37,087 nucleotides of DNA from Balneolaceae bacterium (lineage in GTDB: Bacteria; Bacteroidota; Rhodothermia; Balneolales; Balneolaceae): positions 1 to 37,087 of the forward strand of contig SLLL01000110.1 in NCBI GenBank assembly GCA_007134085.1, read 5' to 3'. Below the pieces are notes generated by a model. The model did no database searches, had not been told where the DNA came from, and saw nothing but the letters and a program-made list of their open reading frames with translations. The position numbers and the translations under genes are program-made. The stretch's first letter is position 1, and every line of letters begins with the position of its first letter. Below are positions 16,250 to 26,100 of the stretch, one piece after another.

Positions 16250-17371
16250 CTATTTCCATGCGTTTTTAGCCGCCATTATTCTGTTGTAAGACTCCCGAAT
16301 TCTCTCCTCAGAAATAGCACCCTCTTCGATCAGGTCTTTAATAATTCCAGTTACGCGCGGTACAATTTCGGGGTCATACACCGAATTATTCGCAAATACC
16401 AGCACATCAACACCGGCCAAAATGGCATTTTCAATAGCCATTTCGAGTCCATAGTACGACCTAATTGCATCCATCTGCATATCATCAGAAAAAAGCACCC
16501 CGTTAAAGCCAATCTCTTCCCTAAGCAACCCGGTTTGCACAGCTTTTGATAGTGTTGCCGGCACATCCGCATCGAGGTTTTCATTAAAAACGTGGGCTGT
16601 CATAACAGCGAACGGAAAATCCCCTGCAGCAAGGTTTTCATATGGAAGCAGCTCAACTTCTTCCCAGGTATCGGTAACATCCGCCATGCCCACGTGAGAG
16701 TCGTTCCAGGCGCTGCCATGGCCGGGAAAATGCTTCAGCACACCCAAAATATTTTGTTTGGTGAACTCCTCAAGAAAAATGGATGAATGAAGCGTTACAT
16801 AATAGGCATCCGCTCCAAAACTACGGTCAAGCTGGCCAATTACCGGATTCTCGGGATTGGTATTAAGATCAACGACAGGGGCAAAATTTACATTAAAGCC
16901 CAACTCATTTAGTTGCTCTGCCATTACTGCTGCATAATAGCGTGTTGAATCGGGGTTGTTCAAGGCGCCCAGAAAATCAGCTGATACATGGTGCACAAAC
17001 CCTCTTTCTGTTTTTAAACGGGCAACACGGCCGCCTTCCTGGTCTACCGCCATAAAAAGTGGTACATCCGTTAGGCTTTGAAGATCGGCAATAAGCTGTT
17101 TTACCTGCTCCGGGCTGTCAATGTTTCTGTTAGGTGTGCGGGTTGGCATATCGTAATCAAACAGAATAATTCCACCAGTATGGTATTCCTGGATATCACG
17201 GATAATGTGTGAGGTATCAGCAACCTGAAATCCTTTAAAACCCACCATAAGCATCTGGCCAATCTGTTCATCAAGTGTAACCGGGGGAATAGTGTCTTTG
17301 CTTTCTGAACATGCCAGCGTTGAAAAAAGTGCAACGGTTGCGGCTAAGAATAATGCGTGCATTTTTGCCAT
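16250..17371 (-). CDS. GH3 beta-N-acetylhexosaminidase-like lipoprotein (NagZ type)
   Basis: 373 residues. A lipoprotein signal ends at Cys21 (STLAC), so unlike cytoplasmic NagZ the enzyme should be in the envelope. The GH3 domain is complete: MAVDQEGGRVARL, KHFPGHG (213-219), the DSH dyad (224-226) that supplies the acid/base in NagZ, and LFSDDMQM (296-297) with the nucleophile Asp. Members remove terminal beta-GlcNAc from muropeptides or chitin-like sugars. The gene lies between a cupin gene (34 bases upstream) and a DinB gene (0 bases downstream). Periplasmic wall recycling is the simplest role. Confidence 0.92.
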   Translation of the reverse strand: MAKMHALFLAATVALFSTLACSESKDTIPPVTLDEQIGQMLMVGFKGFQVADTSHIIRDIQEYHTGGIILFDYDMPTRTPNRNIDSPEQVKQLIADLQSLTDVPLFMAVDQEGGRVARLKTERGFVHHVSADFLGALNNPDSTRYYAAVMAEQLNELGFNVNFAPVVDLNTNPENPVIGQLDRSFGADAYYVTLHSSIFLEEFTKQNILGVLKHFPGHGSAWNDSHVGMADVTDTWEEVELLPYENLAAGDFPFAVMTAHVFNENLDADVPATLSKAVQTGLLREEIGFNGVLFSDDMQMDAIRSYYGLEMAIENAILAGVDVLVFANNSVYDPEIVPRVTGIIKDLIEEGAISEERIRESYNRIMAAKNAWK

Positions 17372-17405
17372 AATGGTTTAATTTATGATTGGAAATTAAC
17401 TGAAC

Positions 17406-17903
17406 TTATCGCCCGAAATCATCCTCAACCCGGATGATATCCTCTTCGTCTGAGGGATTTGAAGGGTCGCTGTGTTCCCAGATTTCAGCGACTATGCACC
17501 AGTCATCAAGCCCGATTAACCTGTGCCTTATACCACACTCAAGGCGGATGATGCTACCCTCTTCCAGTAGTTGCGGAGGGTTTTGCGAATCATTTTCGCT
17601 GATTACAACATGCACATCTCCCTGAAAAATCTTCCAATATTCCGACCTTCGGTTATGATATTGCCATGACAGCCGCTTGCCCGGTTCAATCAGTAAAATT
17701 TTTGGGCTGAGTGTAAGATTATTCAGATCTCTTGTTGAGAGTTCTCGCGCAAAGAAAAGATTGATGAACGTTTGGAGGGAGTCATCAGAAATAACAAAAA
17801 AGCCGCCCCATGGCCTCGACAAATCTTCAGATAGAACCCGAAGGCCCATTGAATGAAGTTCACTTTTAGTATCTGAAAATAGCTCAGCTTTAGTTAATAC
17901 CAT
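17406..17903 (-). CDS. Cupin protein, related to mannose-6-phosphate isomerase C-terminal domain
   Basis: 165 residues. RPWGGF near residue 30, PGKRLSWQYHNRRSEYW with a following glycine (cupin motif 1), ECGIRHRLIG (motif 2) and the closing EEDIIRVEDDFGR match the cupin half of type II mannose-6-phosphate isomerase/GMP enzymes. Similar stand-alone proteins are often labelled phosphoheptose isomerase without proof. Metal ligands of the cupin fold (Gln/His, Glu, His) are present. The gene is first in a cupin / GH3 / DinB operon and has a good candidate promoter at 17941-17971. Confidence 0.75.
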   Translation of the reverse strand: MVLTKAELFSDTKSELHSMGLRVLSEDLSRPWGGFFVISDDSLQTFINLFFARELSTRDLNNLTLSPKILLIEPGKRLSWQYHNRRSEYWKIFQGDVHVVISENDSQNPPQLLEEGSIIRLECGIRHRLIGLDDWCIVAEIWEHSDPSNPSDEEDIIRVEDDFGR

Positions 17904-17940
17904 AGTAATCAGATAGGTTTGCAGGTAAACGATTTCTGCC

Positions 17941-17971
17941 CAAAGGTAAGAAAATTGTTTGTTGAGTAAAA
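17941..17971 (-). promoter_or_regulatory. Candidate Bacteroidota-type promoter of the cupin/GH3/DinB operon
   Basis: On the minus strand TACCTTTG (17948-17941) is an exact match to the -7 consensus TAnnTTTG. Nineteen bases upstream lies TTTT (17971-17968), one base off the -33 TTTG. The -7 box ends 37 bases before the cupin ATG. Confidence 0.5.
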
Positions 17972-17991
17972 CTGAAAATACGGCTTGCAGC

Positions 17992-19203
17992 CTAACTTTC
18001 CCGCAATGGCAGTGTGACCGTAAATTCCGACCCTTCGCCTTCTTTACTTTCTACTTCCAGTCTTCCGCTGAAAAGATCTACAAATCGCTTAATTATGGTA
18101 ACCCCAATTCCGGCGCTCTCTGCTTTAATTTTATTGTTTGTTTTACCGATAACTTCCCCATTTAAAACCATCTGAACGAGCTCGTCGCTCATACCAATAC
18201 CATCATCTTTCACTTTAAGAATCAGGCTTTTAGTTCCGTTATGCCCTACAACTTCGATTGTACTCTTAACAAAACCTCCATTTTCGGTGTACTTAATGGA
18301 GTTTGATAACAGGTTTCCAAATATCTGCTCAAACTTTTCTTTGTCGATTACTACATTTCTAATTGAATTGCCGCCTGTAATCTCAAGCTCAATATTCTTA
18401 AATCGTGCAAGTGGTTCATATAATTCTTTAGCTTTTGTTATACTCTCATTAAGATCATTCTCTTCACAATTCAGCTTTACCCCATCGCTTTTGATAAGTG
18501 CATAGTTCAAAATTCCACTTATCATCTGCTTTAACTGTACAGCACTTCGATTAATCCCGGAAAGGATCTCTTTAGTTTCCTCTTTTGTGAGGGCATCGTT
18601 ATCAGAATCTGCCAAAAGCTCAGATAAACCGATAATTCCGTTAAGCGGAGCTCTCAAATCATGGCTCAACATTTTCATCAACCGTACCTGATGGTGATTG
18701 AGTTTTTGTAATTCTTCGTTCTGCTTACGAATTTCGAGGTGAGCCATAACCTGATTGGCTAATATTCTAAGCTGATTTTTTTTATCTGTATCAAGAGTTT
18801 TGGGGACATAGTCTAAAATGCAGAGCGCGCCAATAACATTACCCTCACTATCTTCTAATGGTGCTCCAAGATAATATCTGAATTTGGGATCTTGTTTTAC
18901 ATAGGGCATATCTTTGAAGCGCTCATCTGCTGAAAGGTCAGGCACTTCGAAAAGATCATTTTGTTGAATTGCGTACTGGCAAACCGATTTGCTACGTGGA
19001 ATTCGGCGAAAGCTTGCAGCTATTCCATGTACAGATTTAGACCACTGCTCGTCTACATCAAGAAAGTTGATAAGAGAAACCGGAGAGTTACATATAGTTG
19101 CAGCAAGATGGGTTAACTCATCGTACTCTTTTTCTGAATCGGTATAAATTATTTTGTACGACTCGAGGGCTTTAACACGCTTTAATTCTTCGCTATCCAC
19201 CAT
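17992..19203 (-). CDS. GAF-domain sensor histidine kinase
   Basis: 403 residues, no membrane segment. A GAF domain fills about 25-155 (VSLINFLDVDEQWSKS, YYLGAPLEDSEGNVIGALCILD), the type often found after a short N-terminal helix in cytosolic kinases. The HisKA domain has LSHDLRAPLNG with phospho-acceptor His181. The ATPase is complete: N box with Asn297 and Asn301, G1 DDGIGM (333-338), G2 GIGVTI. The gene follows the single-domain receiver by 25 bases, and a cupin operon with its own promoter comes next. Its partner regulator could be the adjacent receiver at 19229-19597. Confidence 0.9.
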   Translation of the reverse strand: MVDSEELKRVKALESYKIIYTDSEKEYDELTHLAATICNSPVSLINFLDVDEQWSKSVHGIAASFRRIPRSKSVCQYAIQQNDLFEVPDLSADERFKDMPYVKQDPKFRYYLGAPLEDSEGNVIGALCILDYVPKTLDTDKKNQLRILANQVMAHLEIRKQNEELQKLNHHQVRLMKMLSHDLRAPLNGIIGLSELLADSDNDALTKEETKEILSGINRSAVQLKQMISGILNYALIKSDGVKLNCEENDLNESITKAKELYEPLARFKNIELEITGGNSIRNVVIDKEKFEQIFGNLLSNSIKYTENGGFVKSTIEVVGHNGTKSLILKVKDDGIGMSDELVQMVLNGEVIGKTNNKIKAESAGIGVTIIKRFVDLFSGRLEVESKEGEGSEFTVTLPLRES

Positions 19204-19228
19204 CTTTGCTTCATTAACCCAAATTATA

Positions 19229-19597
19229 TTAATGTTGATTTAAAATATTTACGCTTGAGAGCAGATCACGCAGTTCGCCCTGGCTAAACGGTTTTACAAG
19301 GTAACCAAGATAGGTTGTATTTTCCATTTGTTTGGTGTAATGCCTGTTGGAATTGCCTGTAACATAGATTACCTGAATTTCATTATCACCGCTTAATGTT
19401 TTAACCACATCAATACCGGTTAACTCCTCCTCCAGGTTTATATCTACAAATAAAAGGTTAGGCTTAAACTCATCAATTAATCTGATGGCTTGTTTATACG
19501 AATGAGCTTTTTCTATCTGCTTAAAGCCCATCTTGCTTACCACTGTCTCTAAATACAATGCCTGTATGGCATTATCTTCTATGATTAAAATTTTCAT
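19229..19597 (-). CDS. Single-domain response regulator (CheY/Spo0F type)
   Basis: 122 residues, a receiver domain with no output domain. All key residues are present: acidic pair Glu7-Asp8, phospho-acceptor Asp52 (FVDINLEEE), Thr80 (YVTGNS) and Lys102 (VKPFSQGEL). Proteins of this kind pass phosphate between kinases or act by binding a partner. It sits between two kinase genes, 16 bases after the four-PAS kinase and 25 bases before the GAF kinase, in one apparent operon. Confidence 0.92.
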   Translation of the reverse strand: MKILIIEDNAIQALYLETVVSKMGFKQIEKAHSYKQAIRLIDEFKPNLLFVDINLEEELTGIDVVKTLSGDNEIQVIYVTGNSNRHYTKQMENTTYLGYLVKPFSQGELRDLLSSVNILNQH

Positions 19598-19613
19598 TAC
19601 TTATTTCTCTCTT

Positions 19614-21800
19614 TTATCTAATTAATAGATTGTCCCTATATGTGATTGCACTGCTCGACCCTCTAAGGTCCTCAGTACGTTTGAAATAGATAACCACGTT
19701 GTTGGTTCCATTTGTGGTGTAGCTAATTTCCCCATCCATCTGCTTGATGAAAGTATCAATCAATAGTTTATGAAATGTTTGTGATTCGTCTGCAGCATCT
19801 AGCCCATTAATATTCTTCTTAAGGCCTTCAATTTCGAGTTTAACATCATTTTCATCATAAGTTAGATTGATATTAATTGTATGATTTGAGCCTGAACCTT
19901 CTGCTGCTTTCATTTGAATAAGCTCATTAATCACAAGCCCCAAAGGAACAGCCTGGTTTAGATTGAGCATTATTGGCCTTGAACTTTCTGTTCTTTTAAT
20001 GTTTAGTTTTTTCTCTCCGGCTACGTAAGACATAGATCCAATGATAGAATCCAGATACTCATTGAATTCTATCTGAACCACATCTTTTTGCTGATAAAGC
20101 GTTTCATGAATTTTTGCGATTGAGAAAATACGGCTGTGGGCCTCTTCAATTTTTTGTTTCACAGCCTCATTTTTCTCGTAAATAACCTGTAGTTCAAGCA
20201 ACCCGGCAATGATGGCAAGATTGTTTTTCACTCTGTGGTGAAGCTCCTGCAATAGTACATTCTTCTCATTCAAAGATGATTGCAGCTGCTGCGCGAGTTT
20301 CTTTTGTTCTGTGAGGTCTACATAGATTCCGTAAGCTGAAATAACCTCACCATGGCTCCAGATGGGCACCGTACTTACCAAAACCGGCACAGTATTTCCG
20401 TGTTTTGTAAGCCGTGTTGTTTCTTGCTGATGGGCAAAACCTGAAATAGCCCTATTACTCACCTCTTCTGCTTCTTCAGCATTTTTTTCTGAAGTGATTA
20501 ACGCATTAACATTTTGCCCAATTATTTCTTCGGCTTGGTAACCAAAAAGTGTTGTAAAGCCATTATTTACTTTCTGCACCCTGCTTTGCAGATCAATCAT
20601 AACCATTGCGAGGGGTGAGTTTTCAAACAGCTGGGTCATGAGGGCAAAGTTTCTCTCTCTTTCCAACTCAGATGTAAGAAACTCAGTAATATCAACTCCG
20701 GTACTTACAAGATACTCCTCTTCTTCACTCTTGAATCTGTTAATGTAGAGATGGAAAGAACGTATTCCGTTATTCTTTGATAGAATCTGTGTAACAAATC
20801 CATTATTGCCATATTCGTACGCATTATTGAACATCTCTTCGGCTCTTCCTCTTTCATCTTCTTTAAAGATTTCGAGAATGCTTATAGTTTGCAGTTCACT
20901 TTCATTGTAACCCAGCTCTTTTTCGATGGAATTATTCCATCTAATCAGCTTGCCATTACTATCAAGCACAAAGAAAATTCCCGGAATACTGTCCAATACA
21001 GTTTTTGTGAATCGGCGCTCTTCTTCCAGAAAATATTCTACCTGTTTTTCGAGAGTAACATCTCTGAATGTGTTGATTACTTTTTGCCCATCATGTTCAT
21101 CATTATACACAACAGAGATTATTTCTACTGGCACTGTATATCCGTTTTTGTGCAAGTACTCTCTTTCACCCTCGTAGATCGATTCTTCCTCCCGAATTCG
21201 CTGCATCTCGCTATTGGCGGGACTATTTTCGTCTACAATTAACTTGCGGCCACCACGCATCAGTTCTTCTTTTGTGTATCCCAGTATTTTACATGCAGCA
21301 GGGTTAGCATCAATAATATTACCATCTGGCGAACCCAAAATTATTCCTGATACCGAATGTTGAAATTGCTGGCTGTACCTCTCTTCTGATTCCCGCAGCA
21401 GTTTTATAGTCTCCATATTTGCGGTTATATCATCAAAAATTACTAACGCGAGTGGTTCACCCGCTTCAATCGCTGAAATGGATATTTTGCACCAGGTTCT
21501 AATATCACCATTCATAGCCATAGTCATTTCAAGAGAATCCCTCTCGCCGTCTAAAACTTCCCTAAGGCCAATTAATAGTTTCAGAGCGTAGTCATTGCCC
21601 TGTTCTGCTGCTCTTCTGCAATGGGAGAAGTAGTTATTTGTATCTCTCTCTAATCCAAGCCAGTTTGAGCATTTACGGTTTGCATCCCAATTTTCATTAA
21701 AACAGATGATTTCACCGTTTACATCTAATATTGCAGCTGCTCCGGGCAACGCTTTTAGGATAGCACTCTCTTTTTTCAATAAACTCTTTTGTTTAGCCAC
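19614..21800 (-). CDS. Four-PAS HisKA_2 sensor kinase with degenerate ATPase domain
   Basis: 728 residues from a GTG start at 21800, no membrane segment. Four PAS domains lie near 13-130, 138-256, 262-376 and 384-500, followed by a HisKA_2 dimerisation domain with LHHRVKNN (His522). The C-terminal ATPase domain (about 615-710) keeps VPLGLVINEL (Asn625) but has Met630 where the second N-box Asn is expected, and no DxGxG G1 box can be found; EIEGLKKNIN stands in that place. It therefore may not bind ATP, although the phosphorylatable His is kept. It starts an operon with a single-domain receiver and a GAF kinase, which might supply phosphate. Confidence 0.88.
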   Translation of the reverse strand: MAKQKSLLKKESAILKALPGAAAILDVNGEIICFNENWDANRKCSNWLGLERDTNNYFSHCRRAAEQGNDYALKLLIGLREVLDGERDSLEMTMAMNGDIRTWCKISISAIEAGEPLALVIFDDITANMETIKLLRESEERYSQQFQHSVSGIILGSPDGNIIDANPAACKILGYTKEELMRGGRKLIVDENSPANSEMQRIREEESIYEGEREYLHKNGYTVPVEIISVVYNDEHDGQKVINTFRDVTLEKQVEYFLEEERRFTKTVLDSIPGIFFVLDSNGKLIRWNNSIEKELGYNESELQTISILEIFKEDERGRAEEMFNNAYEYGNNGFVTQILSKNNGIRSFHLYINRFKSEEEEYLVSTGVDITEFLTSELERERNFALMTQLFENSPLAMVMIDLQSRVQKVNNGFTTLFGYQAEEIIGQNVNALITSEKNAEEAEEVSNRAISGFAHQQETTRLTKHGNTVPVLVSTVPIWSHGEVISAYGIYVDLTEQKKLAQQLQSSLNEKNVLLQELHHRVKNNLAIIAGLLELQVIYEKNEAVKQKIEEAHSRIFSIAKIHETLYQQKDVVQIEFNEYLDSIIGSMSYVAGEKKLNIKRTESSRPIMLNLNQAVPLGLVINELIQMKAAEGSGSNHTININLTYDENDVKLEIEGLKKNINGLDAADESQTFHKLLIDTFIKQMDGEISYTTNGTNNVVIYFKRTEDLRGSSSAITYRDNLLIR

Positions 21801-21932
21801 TTAATCTTTCTATTGATTGAATATGTTGTTAATACAATTTCTTGTTTTCGTGGCATTTATGTCAGACGTAAAAAACTTAATTTTTTTTAATATTACAAAT
21901 GCCTGCCCTAAATACTAAAAACCTACGTCCTT

Positions 21933-22343
21933 TTACTTAGCCAATAAGAAAGATGGCACGTAACGGCCACCTTTCACTACCTTTTGAATTGCTTCATGGA
22001 GCTCATCTTTGGTTGGTTCGCAGTAAACGTATCCGTTTACCCCAAAATCAAAAAGTGGCTTTACAAGATTAGCAGAACGATACATGTGAAGTGCAATAAT
22101 TGCAGAGTTCCGATAGTTTTTTTTCAACTCACTGATAATCTTTTTTGCTGGGATATCAACCCCCATTAAATCCAATATTATTAAATATCTCTCTTTCAAT
22201 TTAGTGTGATTCAATACTTCATTAGGATCAATTACAAACGTATTCACATCAATACCGAAGCTATTTTTGATGAGCTCTTCGATTATCGATGCACGAACTT
22301 TCTGCCTAGATACGATTGCGATATTCTCTATTGCCGGACCCAT
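21933..22343 (-). CDS. Stand-alone degenerate receiver-domain protein
   Basis: 136 residues resembling the receiver half of NarL-type regulators, with no DNA-binding domain. The expected aspartate is present (Asp58, IILDLMG). The acidic pair of strand 1 is replaced by VSRQK, the strand-4 Thr/Ser by His86 (IIALHMYRS) and the strand-5 Lys by Cys108 (NGYVYCEPTKDEL). It is thus probably unable to be phosphorylated in the usual way and may act through protein contacts. The final FGVNGYVY and VVKGGRYVPSFL segments match NarL-type receivers. It is a single gene with its own good promoter match, between two kinase/regulator units. Confidence 0.75.
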   Translation of the reverse strand: MGPAIENIAIVSRQKVRASIIEELIKNSFGIDVNTFVIDPNEVLNHTKLKERYLIILDLMGVDIPAKKIISELKKNYRNSAIIALHMYRSANLVKPLFDFGVNGYVYCEPTKDELHEAIQKVVKGGRYVPSFLLAK

Positions 22344-22414
22344 AATACCAATCTATAGATGCCCCCTAAATATTGGAATAGGCGAATGATTGTATTTTTT
22401 TAATAGGTATTCAG

Positions 22415-22445
22415 CAAAACTACTTACGCAGAAAGTTTTTGCCAA
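22415..22445 (-). promoter_or_regulatory. Bacteroidota-type promoter of the degenerate receiver gene
   Basis: On the minus strand TTGG (22445-22442), 19 bases, then TAGTTTTG (22422-22415) fits the consensus TTTG-N19-TAnnTTTG with an exact -7 box. It lies 71 bases before the ATG at 22343, implying a leader of about 65 bases. Confidence 0.6.
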
Positions 22446-22476
22446 TTACTCAACCGGCTCAACTATTTAGAGTGGC

Positions 22477-23136
22477 TTAGTTTTGAGGGGGTGCTATAAT
22501 ATTGTGCTGAAATGCATATTTCACAAGGCCTGCGGTATTTCTTGCGCCTGTTTTTTGTAATAAGTTTCTGCGATGAGCATCTACGGTTCTGGAGCTTATA
22601 AAAAGCTTTTCTGCAATTTCATGATTGGTAAATTCCTGCACTATCAACTCAAGTATTTCAAGCTCTCTGTCGGTTATGTGTACAGAATCAGGCGAAGTTG
22701 GTTTGCCTTTCCCTTTTACAAGGTCCATCATAATACTGTACGTTGCTTCATCACTGAAATAATGTTTTCCATTCATTATAGAATTGATTGCATCTTTCAA
22801 TTCATTCCGCCCTGCACTTTTCATGATATAACCCGATGCACCAGCCTGTATCATCTGCCTAATGTGCAGATCATCGTTACTCATGGTCAGGGCTAACACT
22901 TTTACATCCGGGTAGGTATTTTTAATCTCTTTAGTTGCCGTTATTCCATCCATCTCAGGCATATTAATATCCATTATCACAATATCAATCAATGTATCTT
23001 TAAGTTGCTCTATAGCCTCGGCACCGTTGTTCGCTTCAGCTACAACATCTATTCCCACCTGCGTTTCGAGCATTAACTTAATACCATCCCGAACAATTTT
23101 ATGGTCGTCTACTAATAGAACTTTTACATTTGCCAT
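22477..23136 (-). CDS. NarL/FixJ-type response regulator
   Basis: 219 residues. The receiver (1-125) is complete: Asp10-Asp11, Asp56 (VIMDINMPEMDG), Thr84 (LALTMSND) and Lys106 (GYIMKSAG). A LuxR-type helix-turn-helix (about 152-212) has ITDRELEILELI, HEIAEKLFISSRTVDAHRRNLLQKTG. It is a DNA-binding transcription regulator. It starts 15 bases after the nine-PAS kinase, which has the HisKA_3 type of core that pairs with NarL-type regulators, so the two form a two-component system. Target genes are unknown. Confidence 0.95.
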   Translation of the reverse strand: MANVKVLLVDDHKIVRDGIKLMLETQVGIDVVAEANNGAEAIEQLKDTLIDIVIMDINMPEMDGITATKEIKNTYPDVKVLALTMSNDDLHIRQMIQAGASGYIMKSAGRNELKDAINSIMNGKHYFSDEATYSIMMDLVKGKGKPTSPDSVHITDRELEILELIVQEFTNHEIAEKLFISSRTVDAHRRNLLQKTGARNTAGLVKYAFQHNIIAPPQN

Positions 23137-23151
23137 GATCTGGTAGTTACT

Positions 23152-26100
23152 TTATAGCGATACTACAATATTTACAATTGTACCGCGGCCTTTGTTACTT
23201 ATTATATCGAGCTCAGCTGCCATTGCCGCGGCCCTTGTTCGCATACTGCGTATTCCAAGGCCAAAATGGCTTTCATCATTTAAATCAAACCCTACTCCAT
23301 TATCTTCTATGGTAAGAAGAAGCTCTTTTTCTGAATATACCAATTGCACATCAACTCGCTTAGGCTTTCCATGCTTGATAGCATTGTTAACTGCTTCCTG
23401 AAATATACGATACAAATTTATCTGAACTTTATCAGATATCTCTGCACCCTCAAGATTTTTGTAAAAGTAAAAATCAATTTCATTACTGTTTTTAAGGTGG
23501 CTGATGAGTGATTCAATTGCAAGCTCCAGGCCGTAATCCTGAATTGCTTTGGGCAATAAATTCTGAGAAATATTACGTGTTTCTGATATAGCATGGCTCA
23601 AAAACTCAAGCCCTGACTGATAAGCACCATGTAACCTGTTTGAGATTTCTGGAAGGTCTTCGAAAACAGATTTCAGATTCATATTTGCAGCTGATAAATA
23701 TTGCCCGAGGCCATCGTGCAGCTCTTTTGCTATACGCTGCCGTTCCTGCTCTTCACCTTCAATAATGGCACTTATTGCGCGTTCTTCTGCTCTTCTCTGT
23801 TCTGTAATATCATGGGCAATTACAAGCCGATGAATTTTCCCTTTATAAAAAATGTCAGAAGCAGATACTTCCACTATCAGCTTTTCACCCTGTTTGGTAA
23901 AATGAACCCACTCTCCAAAAGAGGTTTTGCCTCTGTTTTTCTTTATATCTTGTTTAACTTTTTCTATTTCACTCTCATCTCTTATACCAAAGATTTGCAT
24001 CTCTAATGCTTCCTCTTTGCTATATCCATACGTCTGAGAAAAGGCATCATTTACAGAACTAAATTTATATGTATCTGGATCAAAAATAATCATGGGTATT
24101 GGGTTCTGCTCAAAAAGAAGCCTGTATTGCTCTTCAGATGCTTTTAACTCTTCGTTAGATTTTACCTCAGTAGTTACATCTGAAATAGCGCCTATCATGT
24201 ATTTCATTTTACCATTTTCATCCCGCACAAAATATCCTCTGTCTATTACAATGGAGTATTCTCCAAAACCGTTTTTGAATCGATAGTACTCAACCCATGA
24301 ATCTTTTCCAGAATCAATAGCCATATTGAGGCTTTTGATTATGTTATTCACGTCTTCAGGATGCACCCTGCTTTCCCACCATTTGATTGAATTTTCAACC
24401 TCATTTTCTTTAAAACCAAACCTCATAAACCAACCATCACTCCACCAAACAGTACCGGATTCATAGTCCCAGTCATACAAAACATCATTCGAGCTTTTTG
24501 CAATCATCTCGAACTTGTAACTCTGCTCAGACAGGGCTTTTCTATACTCTATTTCCTGGGTTTTATCAACCATTGCACCGATAATTCTCAATATCGAGCC
24601 ATCTTCTTTTCGTAGAATTGTAGCTGTATCCTCAACGCTCTTTTTTGATCCGTCAGCTGCATAGAATTGGTACTCTTCCGACCAGAACGTTGAGCCATCG
24701 TTTTCAGCAGTTTCCATGCTATTTATGACACGTTCTTGGTCTTCCTCCACAATTTTTTCATGCCAGAATCTATTATTTCCCTTATACTGCTCTTTTGTAT
24801 ACCCAAGTACAGATTCAATACCATCTCCCCACCATAGCTTATTTTCCTCGGGGTTCCACTCCCAAATCACATCCGTTGTTAAGTTGGCTGCAACCTCAAA
24901 TCGTTTTTGCTCTTGCTGCAGTTTGTACTCCATAAATTTCGTTTCTGTTATATCCAAAACAGTTCCGGCAAAGATGTATTTAGCTGTATTAGAATCAAAA
25001 ACACGTTTACCTCTTACCTGTACAAAACCTGTCTGCCCATTACTCCTTATTATTCTATGGTTCAGCTCAAAGCTATCTTTCTCGATATATTCTGATATGG
25101 TATCCCTTACAAGATCAACATCATCATGATGAGACAAGCTGAGATAACGTTCGAGATTGGGGTTGAATTGATCAGGGTCTTTATCGTAAATCTCATAAAC
25201 AATGTCAGACCACCACAGTTCACTGCTCTCAATATCCAATGACCAATACCCTAATCGCGCAATTTCCTGAGCTTGCAAAAGCCTTTCCTGGTTTCGCATT
25301 AATTCATACTGCTGTGCTTTGATTCGCGAAATATCCTGCACGGTACTAATTCGATATCCCCTTCCAGTATCGGAATCGGTAACTAATGTAAGGTTAACAA
25401 GTGCATCAAACGTTGAGCCATCCTTGCGCATCATTTCACTCTCAAAGATGGTAAAACCAAAATCATCGAGCTCTTTAATGATTCTGTTTATATCATTCTT
25501 CGACTTCTCAGAATAGAGCCTGTTCACAGGCATTCCTTCCATCTCATCCTTAGAATACCCAAACAGCTCTGCATAGGCTCCATTAACTCTCTCAAGTTTA
25601 TTGGTTTGATGGTTACTGACAGACAGGCCGGTGTTTGATTGTAAAAACACCTCAGCAAGTAACTGATTTTCTTTTTCAAAGTTTACTCTGTCAGTAATAT
25701 CTACATGAGTTCCGGCAAGCCTGGTTGGTTTTCCGTCTTTGTCCCATTCCACGGTTCTGCCACGATCTAAAATCCACACCCAGTGGCCTTTTTTGTGTTT
25801 CATCCTCACTTCTATTTCATAGATTTCAGTCTTACCTTTGAAGTAATCCTCAACTGATTTCTCAAACCGTAAAAGGTCATCAGGATGCACCAAACTGTTC
25901 CACGTTTCAATTGATATTGGCTCCAGCTCCTCCTTAGTGTAACCAACAAGTAAAGCCCACATGTCGTCGATTTCAACCTGACCTGTCTGTGGATACCACT
26001 CCCATGCACCTACATTTGCACTGGTTGTTGTAAGCTCCAGCCTCTCTTTACTCTTCTGAATGCTCTCTTCCAGGTTTTTTCTTTCGGTGATATCTACTCC

